Source: an uncultured Clostridia bacterium (GTDB lineage: Bacteria; Bacillota; Clostridia; Christensenellales; Borkfalkiaceae). From it: a stretch of 38,439 nucleotides of DNA. The stretch's first letter is position 1, and each line of letters opens with the position of its first letter. The stretch is taken from positions 1 through 38,439 of the forward strand of contig CANQXZ010000012.1 in NCBI GenBank assembly GCA_947627955.1, read 5' to 3'. The position numbers were made by a program, and so were the translations under genes. The notes under the pieces were generated by a model. That model was not told where the DNA came from, searched no databases, and was given only the letters and a program-made list of their open reading frames with translations. Below are positions 25,067-32,348 of the stretch, piece after piece.

Positions 25067-25222
25067 TCAATAGTCCTTTTTTTCTTCCTCTTTTCTGACG
25101 GCGGGCGGAACGAATATCTCCCCGTCCGCGCCGTATGCGGAAGCGTCGTTTCTGATGCTCATGATGTACGCGTTGTACTGCTCTTCGGTAAGGCGTGCGA
25201 CCTTCTTCTTTTTCTTTCCCAT
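25067..25222 (-). CDS. 51-residue lysine-rich protein, probably forespore-expressed
   Basis: I do not recognise this tiny protein. It starts MGKKKKKVARLTEEQYNAYI, continues with a short acidic middle (RNDASAYGADGEIFVPPA) and ends in a charged tail (VRKEEEKKDY). It is soluble, has no cysteine and is probably only partly folded. It is supported as a gene by GGAGG six bases before the ATG, a perfect sigma-G-type promoter upstream, and a strong terminator downstream shared with spoIVA. By size, charge and predicted control it could be a DNA-, RNA- or coat-associated forespore protein. It does not match the SASP alpha/beta signature. The frame stays open upstream to 25360 without a ribosome site. 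Confidence 0.78.
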   Translation of the reverse strand: MGKKKKKVARLTEEQYNAYIMSIRNDASAYGADGEIFVPPAVRKEEEKKDY

Positions 25223-25524
25223 AAAAAACCTCCGCGTTTTCTGTTTATTATGCGCAGTGCGCCCTCTGTTTATTCGTATTCCGCCCACGTGAAATATATG
25301 GCGGGCAAAAGGCGCGCCTTTGAGCGGCGCGGCGGGTATAAAATTCCCCCCGGCGGTCAATAAACCCCGTAATATGCCCCTGCCAACGGCAAAAAATTCT
25401 TAAAAACGCGATAAAAACTTACATAATTATATTTACTTTTTTTGCGGTTTGTTGTAAACTATATAAAGAGGTCGTATCGGGAAATTGATTTCCGCGGCGG
25501 CAATTTCGCAAAACGAGGTTGAAT
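25223..25524. other. 302-base intergenic region between divergent genes
   Basis: The left third holds the ribosome site and sigma-G-like promoter of the minus-strand small ORF. The right part is strongly AT-rich (25385-25470), with runs such as ACTTTTTTT and CTATATAAAG that could contain a promoter for the plus-strand gene at 25525. No -35/-10 pair there reaches a convincing match. I see no RNA gene, repeat or hairpin of note. Confidence 0.6.
25246..25275 (-). promoter_or_regulatory. Sigma-G-type (late forespore) promoter
   Basis: On the minus strand GAATA (complement of 25271-25275), 18 bases and CATAATA (complement of 25246-25252) match the published Bacillus sigma-G pattern (GMATR, 17-18 bases, CATNHTA) at every defined position. 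The predicted start near 25239 leaves a leader of about 16 bases holding the GGAGG ribosome site. Confidence 0.7.
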
Positions 25525-27333
25525 ATGGCGTACGGCAGTTACGAAAGCAGTTATAAGCGCAGTGCCAAAACTGCGAAAAAAGCCGATATAATTATAGAGA
25601 ACAACAAGGAGATCGTCAGGAAGATAGACGAGCTCTCGGCGCGTTTGCAGGAGAACGCGGGCAAGCTCGAGGACGCGCTCGGGCGGCTGGAAAAGCTGGG
25701 CGCCGTCCGCTCCGCCGAACATGCTCCCGAGGAAAAAGTTCCCGCCGCGCCCGACGAGGAGCTCGTATCGCTAAGGCGCGACCTTAAATTCCTCGCCGCC
25801 CAGAACGAGAGCATATATCTCGAACTCTCCCGCAGGATAGGCGAGATATCCTCCGTTCCCGCGGCGCAGGGGGAGGGCGTTTCCCGCCCCGCGGAGATAG
25901 ACTACGACAAGCTCGCGCAGAAAGTCACGGAACTTCTGCCCGCGCAGGAATATGTTTCCCCCGACTACATCGCGTGCAAAGTCGCCGAGCAGATAGTTGT
26001 GCCCGACGGCGTGCAGACGGCTTCGCCCGAATCGCAGAGGGCGGCGTATTCCGACGCCCCCGCGCCCGTGCCCGTCGATCTGGAAGTGGACGAGGAGAAC
26101 CTCGCCGACAGGATAGCCCTCAAAGTGGGCTCCATAAAGGCGGAGGACTTCGACATTCTCGTCGACGACGACGGCTGCGCCTCGATATCGAGGGAGATAA
26201 CCCGCGTCATGGACTACGACATTATCGCCGCCGCCGTGGCTGAAAAGCTGCGTTCCGCGCTCGACATAGCCTCGGGCAGCGAGACCGACTACGACGAGAT
26301 GGCGGCGCGCATAAGCGAAAAGATAACAGTCTCGGGCATAAACGAGGACGCGATAGCCGACAGGGCGGCTGCGGCACTCTCCAACGCGCTGCCCGAAATA
26401 GATACCGACGAAATAGCAGACAAGGTGGCGAGTCAGGTGCTCGGCGGCATACCCGCCGCCGAAATAGACAGCGACGCCATCTGCAAGAACATATCCGACA
26501 AGCTCATCGAATCGCAGGAGAGCCACGACTATGACATAGTCATAGACGAGGAAGGGCTGGACAAGATGACCGAGTACGTCTCGGGAGAAGTGCTCAAAAA
26601 CACGGACGCCCGCTTCGATAAGCTCGAAAGGCAGATAGCCGAGCTCAAAGCGCTGCTCGCCGCGGGGTACGTGGCGAGGGAAGCGGCTCCCTCGGAGGCG
26701 TACATTCAGGACGACAACGCCCTCGTCACGGTGAGCGACATCGTGGAAGAGGAGGGCGGCGAGCCCGACGAACTCGTGGAGGAGCTGGACGAACAGCCCG
26801 CCGAGGGCGAGATAATGCCCGACGGGCTCGGCGAGGGCGCGGTGGACTTCGAGCACATGATGAAGTACAACCGCTCCTTCATAGCGAGGATAATCCAGAG
26901 CTCGGACGAACAGAAGGAGTATTACGGCAAGGTAAAGACCGCGCTTTTATCCTATTCCAAGGTGAATTCGAGCGTGGCGTGGGGCGCGGAACGCTTCAAC
27001 AAGGGCAGGGAGACCGTAGCCCGCTTAAAGATACGCGGCAAAACGCTCTGCCTGTATCTCGCCCTCGACCCCTCGGAATACAAGTATTCCGTCTACCACC
27101 ATGCCGACGTCTCCGACAACAAGAGCATGCACGGAACGCCCCTCATGGTCAAGATAAAGAGCCCTCTCGGCGTCAAAAAGGCGATAAGGCTCATAGACGA
27201 CATGCTAACGAAGCGCGGCGCCGTGAAGAGGACGAAGTCCGCCGAGCGCGACTATGCCGCCATGTACCCCTATGAGAGTATGGAAGAGCTCATAGAGGAC
27301 GGGCTCGTCAAGGACGTGAGCGCAGGCAACTAA
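25525..27333 (+). CDS. 602-residue protein with helical repeats and conserved C-terminal domain, function unknown
   Basis: The protein is soluble and acidic. Residues 20-60 form a coiled coil (NNKEIVRKIDELSARLQENA). Residues 124-328 contain about eight degenerate repeats of 15-20 residues with the pattern acidic-D-x-A-I/L-A-D-x-V/I-A-x-K-V/L. Two longer blocks near 208-229 and 335-356 (DILVDDDG, DIVIDEEG) are also copies of each other. After an acidic linker, a globular C-terminal domain spans about 445-570 (YNRSFIARIIQSSDEQKEYY, GRETVARLKIRGKTLCLYLA). I recall that domain type from hypothetical proteins of other Clostridia but know no function. The Met at 25525 has GAGGT five bases upstream; a TTG at 25519 is the alternative. 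A scaffold or surface-binding role is possible. A weak terminator follows. Confidence 0.85.
   Translation: MAYGSYESSYKRSAKTAKKADIIIENNKEIVRKIDELSARLQENAGKLEDALGRLEKLGAVRSAEHAPEEKVPAAPDEELVSLRRDLKFLAAQNESIYLELSRRIGEISSVPAAQGEGVSRPAEIDYDKLAQKVTELLPAQEYVSPDYIACKVAEQIVVPDGVQTASPESQRAAYSDAPAPVPVDLEVDEENLADRIALKVGSIKAEDFDILVDDDGCASISREITRVMDYDIIAAAVAEKLRSALDIASGSETDYDEMAARISEKITVSGINEDAIADRAAAALSNALPEIDTDEIADKVASQVLGGIPAAEIDSDAICKNISDKLIESQESHDYDIVIDEEGLDKMTEYVSGEVLKNTDARFDKLERQIAELKALLAAGYVAREAAPSEAYIQDDNALVTVSDIVEEEGGEPDELVEELDEQPAEGEIMPDGLGEGAVDFEHMMKYNRSFIARIIQSSDEQKEYYGKVKTALLSYSKVNSSVAWGAERFNKGRETVARLKIRGKTLCLYLALDPSEYKYSVYHHADVSDNKSMHGTPLMVKIKSPLGVKKAIRLIDDMLTKRGAVKRTKSAERDYAAMYPYESMEELIEDGLVKDVSAGN
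25894..26508 (+). repeat. Region coding for degenerate protein repeats
   Basis: Eight short units are readable in the translation: EIDYDKLAQKVTELL, PDYIACKVAEQI, VDEENLADRIALKVG, DYDIIAAAVAEKL, TDYDEMAARISEKI, INEDAIADRAAAALS, EIDTDEIADKVASQVL and EIDSDAICKNISDKLI. The DNA is diverged, so these are old duplications, not a recent tandem array. Confidence 0.75.
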
Positions 27334-27342
27334 AAATAAGCG

Positions 27343-27366
27343 CGGGGGTTATCCGACCCCCGTTTA
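27343..27366 (+). terminator. Weak terminator-like hairpin before rnj
   Basis: CGGGGGT (27343-27349) pairs with ACCCCCG (27356-27362) around TATCCG, followed only by TTTAT. The short T run suggests partial termination or a 5' stabilising hairpin for the rnj transcript. Confidence 0.45.
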
Positions 27367-27381
27367 TAATGAGGAGATATT

Positions 27382-29199
27382 TTGGAAAACAGAGAAAACA
27401 GAGCCGCGGCGGCGGCAAAACCGCGCGCGGCAGGGCGCAAAACGCAGTTAAAAGCCCCCCGCAAAAAGCAGGCGGAGCCCGCCGCGCCCGCGGCGGAGGC
27501 GCGCACGAAGAAGCCCGCGGCTGCAAAAGCGGGTCATAGGCGCGCAGGGGGCGGCAAGCCGCTGAAAGTCATCTTTTTGGGCGGCGTGGGCGAGATAGGC
27601 AAAAACATGACCGCGCTGGAATGCGGCAACGACATAATAATCATCGACGCGGGCGCGATATTCCCCACAGAGGACACCCCCGGGTTCGACCTCGTCGTGC
27701 CCGACATAACCTACCTTCTCGAAAACGCGAAGAAGGTGCGCGGGCTTGTGTTGACGCACGGTCACGAGGACCATATAGGCGGCGTGCCCTATCTGCTCAA
27801 AGAGCTCAACGTGCCCGTCATAGGCACGCGGCTCACCCTCGCCCTCGTGGACAACAAACTGCGCGAGCACCGCTTGAACGACGTAAAAATGCAGGTGGTG
27901 GAGCCGGGGCAGACGATGCGGCTCGGCTGTTTCACTGTGCGGTTCATAAACGTAAACCATTCTATAGCGGGTTCGCTCGCCATCGCCGTGGAGACCCCGC
28001 AGGGCGTGGTTTTCCACAGCGGCGACTTCAAGATTGACCTCACCCCCGTCGCGGGACAGCCAATAGACCTCAAAACCATATCGGACATAGGTTCGGCGGG
28101 CGTGCTGCTCTATCTCGGCGAGAGCACCAACATAGAGCGGCAGGGCTACACCATGAGCGAGACCGTGGTCGGGAGCACCCTCGACAGGCTGTTCTCCGAA
28201 AATTACCGCAGACGCATAATAATAGCCACTTTCGCCTCCAACGTGCACAGGTTACAGCAGATAATCGACCTCGCCGTAAAGCACCGCCGCAAGGTCGCCC
28301 TCTCGGGGCGCAGCATGCAGAACGTGGTGGAGGCGGCGGAATCCATAGGCGAACTCAGGATCCCCGACGACGTGCTCGTGGACATAACCCGCATCAAAAA
28401 CCTGCGCGACAGCGAGACGGTGATAGTCTCCACGGGCAGTCAGGGGGAGCCCATGAGCGCCCTCACGCGTATGGCGAACGGCGAAAATCCCGCCGTCAGC
28501 GTGGGCGAAAACGACACGGTCATAATCTCGGCTTCCCCCATACCGGGCAACGAAAAGCTGATATACAGGGTCATAGACAATCTTTACAGAAAGGGCGCGT
28601 CCGTCGTGTACGAGAGCTTGCAGAACATCCACGTTTCGGGGCACGCCTGCCGTGAAGAGCACAAGATAATGCACAATCTCTTAAAGCCCAAATACTTCAT
28701 TCCCGTCCACGGCGAATACAGGCACCTCAAAAAGCACGCCCAGCTCGCCGAGGAAGCGGGCATGCCCGAGAGCAGGATACTCATAGCCGACATAGGCGAC
28801 TGCGTGGAGCTCACCTCGGAGGGCGGCTTCCGCCGCACGCGCGTGCCCTCGGGTTCCCGCCTCATAGACGGCGAAGGGATAGAGGACGAAAAGGCTTCCA
28901 CGGTAATAGAGGACAGGCGCCAGCTCTCGGCTGAGGGGCTGTTCATAGTGTCGGTGGCTGTCTCGGGCTCCGTCGTCGTGGGCGAGCCCGCCATAAATTC
29001 CCGCGGGTTCGTGTTCGACTTCCACCGCGACTACAACAAGGAGATGCGCGAGGTGATAAAGCGCGCGATAGACGGCTACGACCTCTACCGCGGCAGCGTG
29101 GACGAACTCAAACGGGTGATAAAGCGCAATCTCAAAAACTATCTCTACAAAAAGACCAAACAATCGCCCATGATCGTCCCCGTCGTGGTGGAACTGTGA
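27382..29199 (+). CDS. rnj: Ribonuclease J
   Basis: RNase J combines endonuclease and 5'-3' exonuclease activity and is a main mRNA decay and rRNA maturation enzyme in Firmicutes. The metallo-beta-lactamase core begins at about residue 60 (PLKVIFLGGVGEIGKNMT), with the zinc ligands in LTHGHEDHIGG, HSGDFKID and LGESTN. The beta-CASP part has ATFASNVHRLQQI and STGSQGEP, and the last core histidines are in VSGHACREEH and IPVHGEYRHL. A C-terminal domain completes the 605 residues. The first 58 residues are an extra lysine-, arginine-, alanine- and proline-rich tail, probably disordered. The start is a TTG with GAGGAG (27371-27376) five bases upstream; no later start would keep the core. Its stop overlaps the next start by four bases (GTGA). 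Confidence 0.96.
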   Translation: MENRENRAAAAAKPRAAGRKTQLKAPRKKQAEPAAPAAEARTKKPAAAKAGHRRAGGGKPLKVIFLGGVGEIGKNMTALECGNDIIIIDAGAIFPTEDTPGFDLVVPDITYLLENAKKVRGLVLTHGHEDHIGGVPYLLKELNVPVIGTRLTLALVDNKLREHRLNDVKMQVVEPGQTMRLGCFTVRFINVNHSIAGSLAIAVETPQGVVFHSGDFKIDLTPVAGQPIDLKTISDIGSAGVLLYLGESTNIERQGYTMSETVVGSTLDRLFSENYRRRIIIATFASNVHRLQQIIDLAVKHRRKVALSGRSMQNVVEAAESIGELRIPDDVLVDITRIKNLRDSETVIVSTGSQGEPMSALTRMANGENPAVSVGENDTVIISASPIPGNEKLIYRVIDNLYRKGASVVYESLQNIHVSGHACREEHKIMHNLLKPKYFIPVHGEYRHLKKHAQLAEEAGMPESRILIADIGDCVELTSEGGFRRTRVPSGSRLIDGEGIEDEKASTVIEDRRQLSAEGLFIVSVAVSGSVVVGEPAINSRGFVFDFHRDYNKEMREVIKRAIDGYDLYRGSVDELKRVIKRNLKNYLYKKTKQSPMIVPVVVEL

Positions 29200-29873
29200 A
29201 CGGGGAGTTCTCGTACGCCCACAGGGACACATCCTCGGGAGAGCGCAGGTCGGTGACGGCGGAATTCAATATCCCCCGCCTTCCGTCCGCTCTGGAAGAG
29301 ATCCGCCGTTCGGCGTTCGACCGCGAGATACCCGTATCCGACGGCGAAACGCTCAACTTTCTCATGACCCTTGTCTCGGCGCTGAGACCGCCCCGCATTC
29401 TCGAGATCGGCTCCGCCATAGGCGTTTCGGCTGCGGCGATGCTGCTTGCAAGCCCCTCGTCCCGCCTCGTGACGGTGGAAAAAAATGTAAGTTTCGCCGA
29501 CGAAGCCGAGGAAAATATTACCCGCCTCGGGCTTTCGGACAGGGCGGAGGTAATAAGGGGGGACGCGGCGGACGTGCTCGCTGCTCTCGGCGGGGAATTC
29601 GGGTTCGTCTTTCTCGACGGTCCCAAGGCGCAGTACGTGAAATATCTGCCCGCGATAGACCGCCTTTTGTGCGAGGGCGGGGTGCTGCTCGCGGACGACG
29701 TGCTCCTCTTCGGGTACGTTTCGGGGGAAGAGGAAGTGCCAAAAAAGCGCAGGATGCTCGTCGAGCACATAAAGGAATACATTGACGCGGTAAAAGGCGG
29801 CGGCTTTGCCACCTCCGTGCTGAACATAGGCAACGGCGTCGCGCTGTCCGTAAAAAAAGGCGGCTTAAAATAA
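29196..29873 (+). CDS. trmR: O-methyltransferase TrmR (tRNA 5-hydroxyuridine methyltransferase)
   Basis: A class I SAM methyltransferase of the YrrM type, which in Bacillus subtilis methylates 5-hydroxyuridine at position 34 of tRNAs to mo5U. The SAM-binding loop is ILEIGSAIGVSAAAML near residues 68-83. Motif II is LVTVEKN, and VFLDGPKAQYVKYLPAID holds the catalytic metal site. The GTG start overlaps the rnj stop (GTGA), a sign of coupled translation, and GGTGGAA lies upstream. The 225-residue length is typical. The next gene encodes the U32 protein expected to make its substrate, as in the Bacillus yrrMNO order, which strongly supports TrmR over a catechol-type methyltransferase. Confidence 0.88.
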   Translation: MNGEFSYAHRDTSSGERRSVTAEFNIPRLPSALEEIRRSAFDREIPVSDGETLNFLMTLVSALRPPRILEIGSAIGVSAAAMLLASPSSRLVTVEKNVSFADEAEENITRLGLSDRAEVIRGDAADVLAALGGEFGFVFLDGPKAQYVKYLPAIDRLLCEGGVLLADDVLLFGYVSGEEEVPKKRRMLVEHIKEYIDAVKGGGFATSVLNIGNGVALSVKKGGLK

Positions 29874-31060
29874 TGGTTGAACTTCTCGCCCCGGCGGGCA
29901 ATTTCCAAAAACTCAAATGCGCGCTCTATTTCGGCGCGGACGCCGCATATATCGGCGGCAAGGACTTTTCACTGCGCTCCTTCGCGGATAATTTCACGCG
30001 GGAGGAGATGGCGGAAGCCGTTAAATACGCCCACGCCCTCGGCAAAAAGGTGTACGTCACGGTCAATATCTTCGCAAAGAACGCCGATTTCGGGCTGCTT
30101 TGCGACTACTTCGCCTTTTTGAAAAGCGCGGGGGCGGACGCCGCGATAGTCTCTGACTGCGGCGTGTTCGGCGCGGCAAAGAAGTATGCGCAGGGCTTGC
30201 CCCTGCACGTCTCCACGCAGGCGAACGTCACAAACATGTACGCCGCAAAGTTCTGGCGTGAACAGGGCGCGTCGAGGATAGTCCTCGCCCGCGAACTCTC
30301 TATAGAAGAAATCGCCCGGATACACGCCTTTGTGCCCGACGTGGAGCTCGAAGCGTTCGTGCACGGCGCGATGTGCGTCTCCTATTCGGGCAGGTGCCTT
30401 TTGTCGGACTATCTCACGGGCAGGAGCAGCAACCGCGGCGAGTGCGCCCAGCCCTGCCGCTGGCAGTATTCCGTGCGAAAAAAGGACGCCCCCGAGAGCG
30501 GCTGGCTCGACATAGAGGAGGACGAAAGGGGCGCTTATATCTTCAATTCAAAGGACCTGAACATGAGCGCCCGCCTTGCGGAGCTCCGCGCGGCGGGGGT
30601 GTGCTCGTTCAAGATAGAGGGCAGGATGAAGGGGGAGTACTATCTCGCCACGGTGATAAACGCCTATCGCCGCTGCATAGACGGCGGCTACGGCGAAACG
30701 GTGGAGAGGGAACTTCTCACCGCCGCCCACAGGGACTACACCGAGGCTTACGCGTGCGGCGCGAATCCCTCCACGATAAACTACGGCGACAGCCAGACCA
30801 AGGGGGACTGCGACTACATAGGCAACGTCGTCTCATGCGATAACGGCTTTGCATACGTGGAGATGCGCGGGCGTTTCCGCGCGGGCGATACGCTCGAAAT
30901 ACTCTCCCCGGGGGAGCATTTCGGGAAGTCGTTCAGGGTCGAGAGGGCGTTCTTGCCCGACGGGGAGGAGACCGACGATTGCAAGCTCGTACAGACGGTG
31001 TACAGGATCCCCTGCCCCTATAAACTAACGGCGGGGGATATGCTCCGCCGCCGCAAATGA
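29873..31060 (+). CDS. trhP: U32 family protein, likely tRNA U34 hydroxylase TrhP
   Basis: The 395-residue protein carries the peptidase U32 signature EAFVHGAMCVSYSGRCLLSD and the cluster cysteines C168, C175, C191 and C195 (the last two in GECAQPC). These bind an iron-sulfur cluster in this family. The N-terminal barrel starts ELLAPAGNFQKLKCAL. Members next to trmR (Bacillus TrhP1/TrhP2, E. coli TrhP) perform prephenate-dependent hydroxylation of U34 in tRNA; the peptidase name is historical. The ATG overlaps the trmR stop by one base (TAATG). Only one U32 gene is present here, while Bacillus has two side by side, so it probably acts alone like the E. coli enzyme. An older annotation would call it a collagenase-like protease. 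Confidence 0.85.
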   Translation: MVELLAPAGNFQKLKCALYFGADAAYIGGKDFSLRSFADNFTREEMAEAVKYAHALGKKVYVTVNIFAKNADFGLLCDYFAFLKSAGADAAIVSDCGVFGAAKKYAQGLPLHVSTQANVTNMYAAKFWREQGASRIVLARELSIEEIARIHAFVPDVELEAFVHGAMCVSYSGRCLLSDYLTGRSSNRGECAQPCRWQYSVRKKDAPESGWLDIEEDERGAYIFNSKDLNMSARLAELRAAGVCSFKIEGRMKGEYYLATVINAYRRCIDGGYGETVERELLTAAHRDYTEAYACGANPSTINYGDSQTKGDCDYIGNVVSCDNGFAYVEMRGRFRAGDTLEILSPGEHFGKSFRVERAFLPDGEETDDCKLVQTVYRIPCPYKLTAGDMLRRRK

Positions 31061-31076
31061 CCCGCAAAGGTGGGAT

Positions 31077-32291
31077 ATGGACCGAAAAATAGAGAAAATT
31101 TACGGAAAGATCGTCAATAAAAGGGCTACCGTGTGCGTGCCGGGCTCCAAGAGCATAACGGCGCGCGCCATTCTCTTAGCCGCGCTCGCGAGGGGCACGT
31201 CTACACTGTACAACGCGCAGTTCTCCGACGATTGCGCCGTGTTTTGCGAGTGCATAAAAAAGCTCGGCATAAGGTGCGAGCGGGAGGGGACGACCCTCAC
31301 CGTGGATGGGTGCGGCGGCGCTCTGCCCGTCAAAAAGGCGGAACTGAACGTCGGTTCCGCGGGCACTGCGGCGCGCTTTCTGACGGCGCTTCTGGCGTTT
31401 TCCGAGGGCGAATTCAGGGTGGACAGCTCCGCCCAGATGAAGAGGCGCCCCATAAAGCCCCTCACAGACAGCCTCGAAGGGCTCGGCGCGCGGATCGGGA
31501 GCGACGGCGGTGCTTTTCCCCTGTCGATTTCAGGCAAGGGCGTGGATTCCGCCTCGCTCACTGTGGACGTGACCGAGAGCAGCCAATTCCTCTCGGCTGT
31601 GCTCATGGCGGCGGCGTGCGCCCGCGGCAGGGTGAAGATAGTCCCGTCGGGCAGCCACGGGCGGGATTACGTGGATATGACCCTCGGCATGATGTGGTCT
31701 TTCGGCTTGCCCGTAAAAGAAGAGGGCGGCGCATACATAGTCGAGGGCGGCTATTCCGCGAAGAAATACGATATAGAGCCCGACGTCTCGGCGGCGTGCT
31801 ATTTCTACGCCGCGAACAGGATACTCGGCACGGATATCTCGGTGCGCGGGGTGATGCCCCACAGCATGCAGGGGGATACCAAATTCATAGATCTTGTAAA
31901 AAATTTCGACGGCGGCGAGGCGGATATGTCCTCTTTTTCCGATCAGGCGCTCACTCTCGCGGCGATCGCGCCCTTTTTCGGCAGCCCCACCGTCATAAAG
32001 AACGTCGCGCATATCCGCAGGCAGGAGTGCGACAGGATAGCCGCCATCGCATACAACCTCGGCGCGATGGGGGTAAGGTGCGAGGAACTGCCGGACGGCG
32101 TGAAGATCTACCCCTCCGAGCCGCGTCCCGCGCGGATAAAGACCTTCGGCGACCACCGCGTAGCCATGGCGTTCGCCCTTACGGGGCTGCGCGCGGACGG
32201 GATAGTTATAGAGGACGCCGGGGTGTGCTCCAAGACGTTCGCGGAATATTTCGACGTGTGGGATAAACTCTCCTTAAAACTCACAAAATAA
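31077..32291 (+). CDS. aroA: 3-phosphoshikimate 1-carboxyvinyltransferase (EPSP synthase)
   Basis: AroA joins phosphoenolpyruvate to shikimate 3-phosphate, the sixth step toward chorismate. The 404-residue protein has the phosphate-binding lysine K25 in VPGSKSITARAI and the PEP loop LNVGSAGTAARFLTALLA. MKRRPIKPLTDSLEGLGA, HIRRQECDRIAA and the C-terminal FGDHRVAMAFAL follow. The class is close to the Gly-Thr-Ala-Ala-Arg form; glyphosate response cannot be judged. The ATG has AAAGGTGG directly upstream and lies 16 bases after the U32 gene, so it is the last gene of the rnj operon. Its being alone, apart from other aro genes, is unusual and makes sense if its link is to prephenate supply for tRNA hydroxylation. 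Confidence 0.95.
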   Translation: MDRKIEKIYGKIVNKRATVCVPGSKSITARAILLAALARGTSTLYNAQFSDDCAVFCECIKKLGIRCEREGTTLTVDGCGGALPVKKAELNVGSAGTAARFLTALLAFSEGEFRVDSSAQMKRRPIKPLTDSLEGLGARIGSDGGAFPLSISGKGVDSASLTVDVTESSQFLSAVLMAAACARGRVKIVPSGSHGRDYVDMTLGMMWSFGLPVKEEGGAYIVEGGYSAKKYDIEPDVSAACYFYAANRILGTDISVRGVMPHSMQGDTKFIDLVKNFDGGEADMSSFSDQALTLAAIAPFFGSPTVIKNVAHIRRQECDRIAAIAYNLGAMGVRCEELPDGVKIYPSEPRPARIKTFGDHRVAMAFALTGLRADGIVIEDAGVCSKTFAEYFDVWDKLSLKLTK

Positions 32292-32300
32292 CTTACTTCC

Positions 32301-32336
32301 GCCCCGCCGCGGCAGCGGCGGGGCGCGGCTTTTTAC
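32301..32336 (+). terminator. Terminator of the rnj-aroA operon
   Basis: A perfect ten-pair stem, GCCCCGCCGC (32301-32310) with 32315-32324, closes a GGCA loop. After GCGGC comes a run of five T residues. The gap before the T run weakens it slightly. Confidence 0.75.
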
Positions 32337-32348
32337 GGGTATGGCTAA

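Noticed and set aside
23460-25070. A 536-codon minus-strand open frame opposite spoIVA, and a 596-codon one opposite glnN (34351-36141)
   Set aside because: Both lack ribosome sites and recognisable protein motifs, and cover genes with clear family identity on the plus strand.
25266-25300. Sigma-E-like boxes (ATATT then ATACGAA, minus strand) upstream of the 51-residue ORF
   Set aside because: The spacing is too short and the -10 box matches poorly; the sigma-G match next to it is far better.
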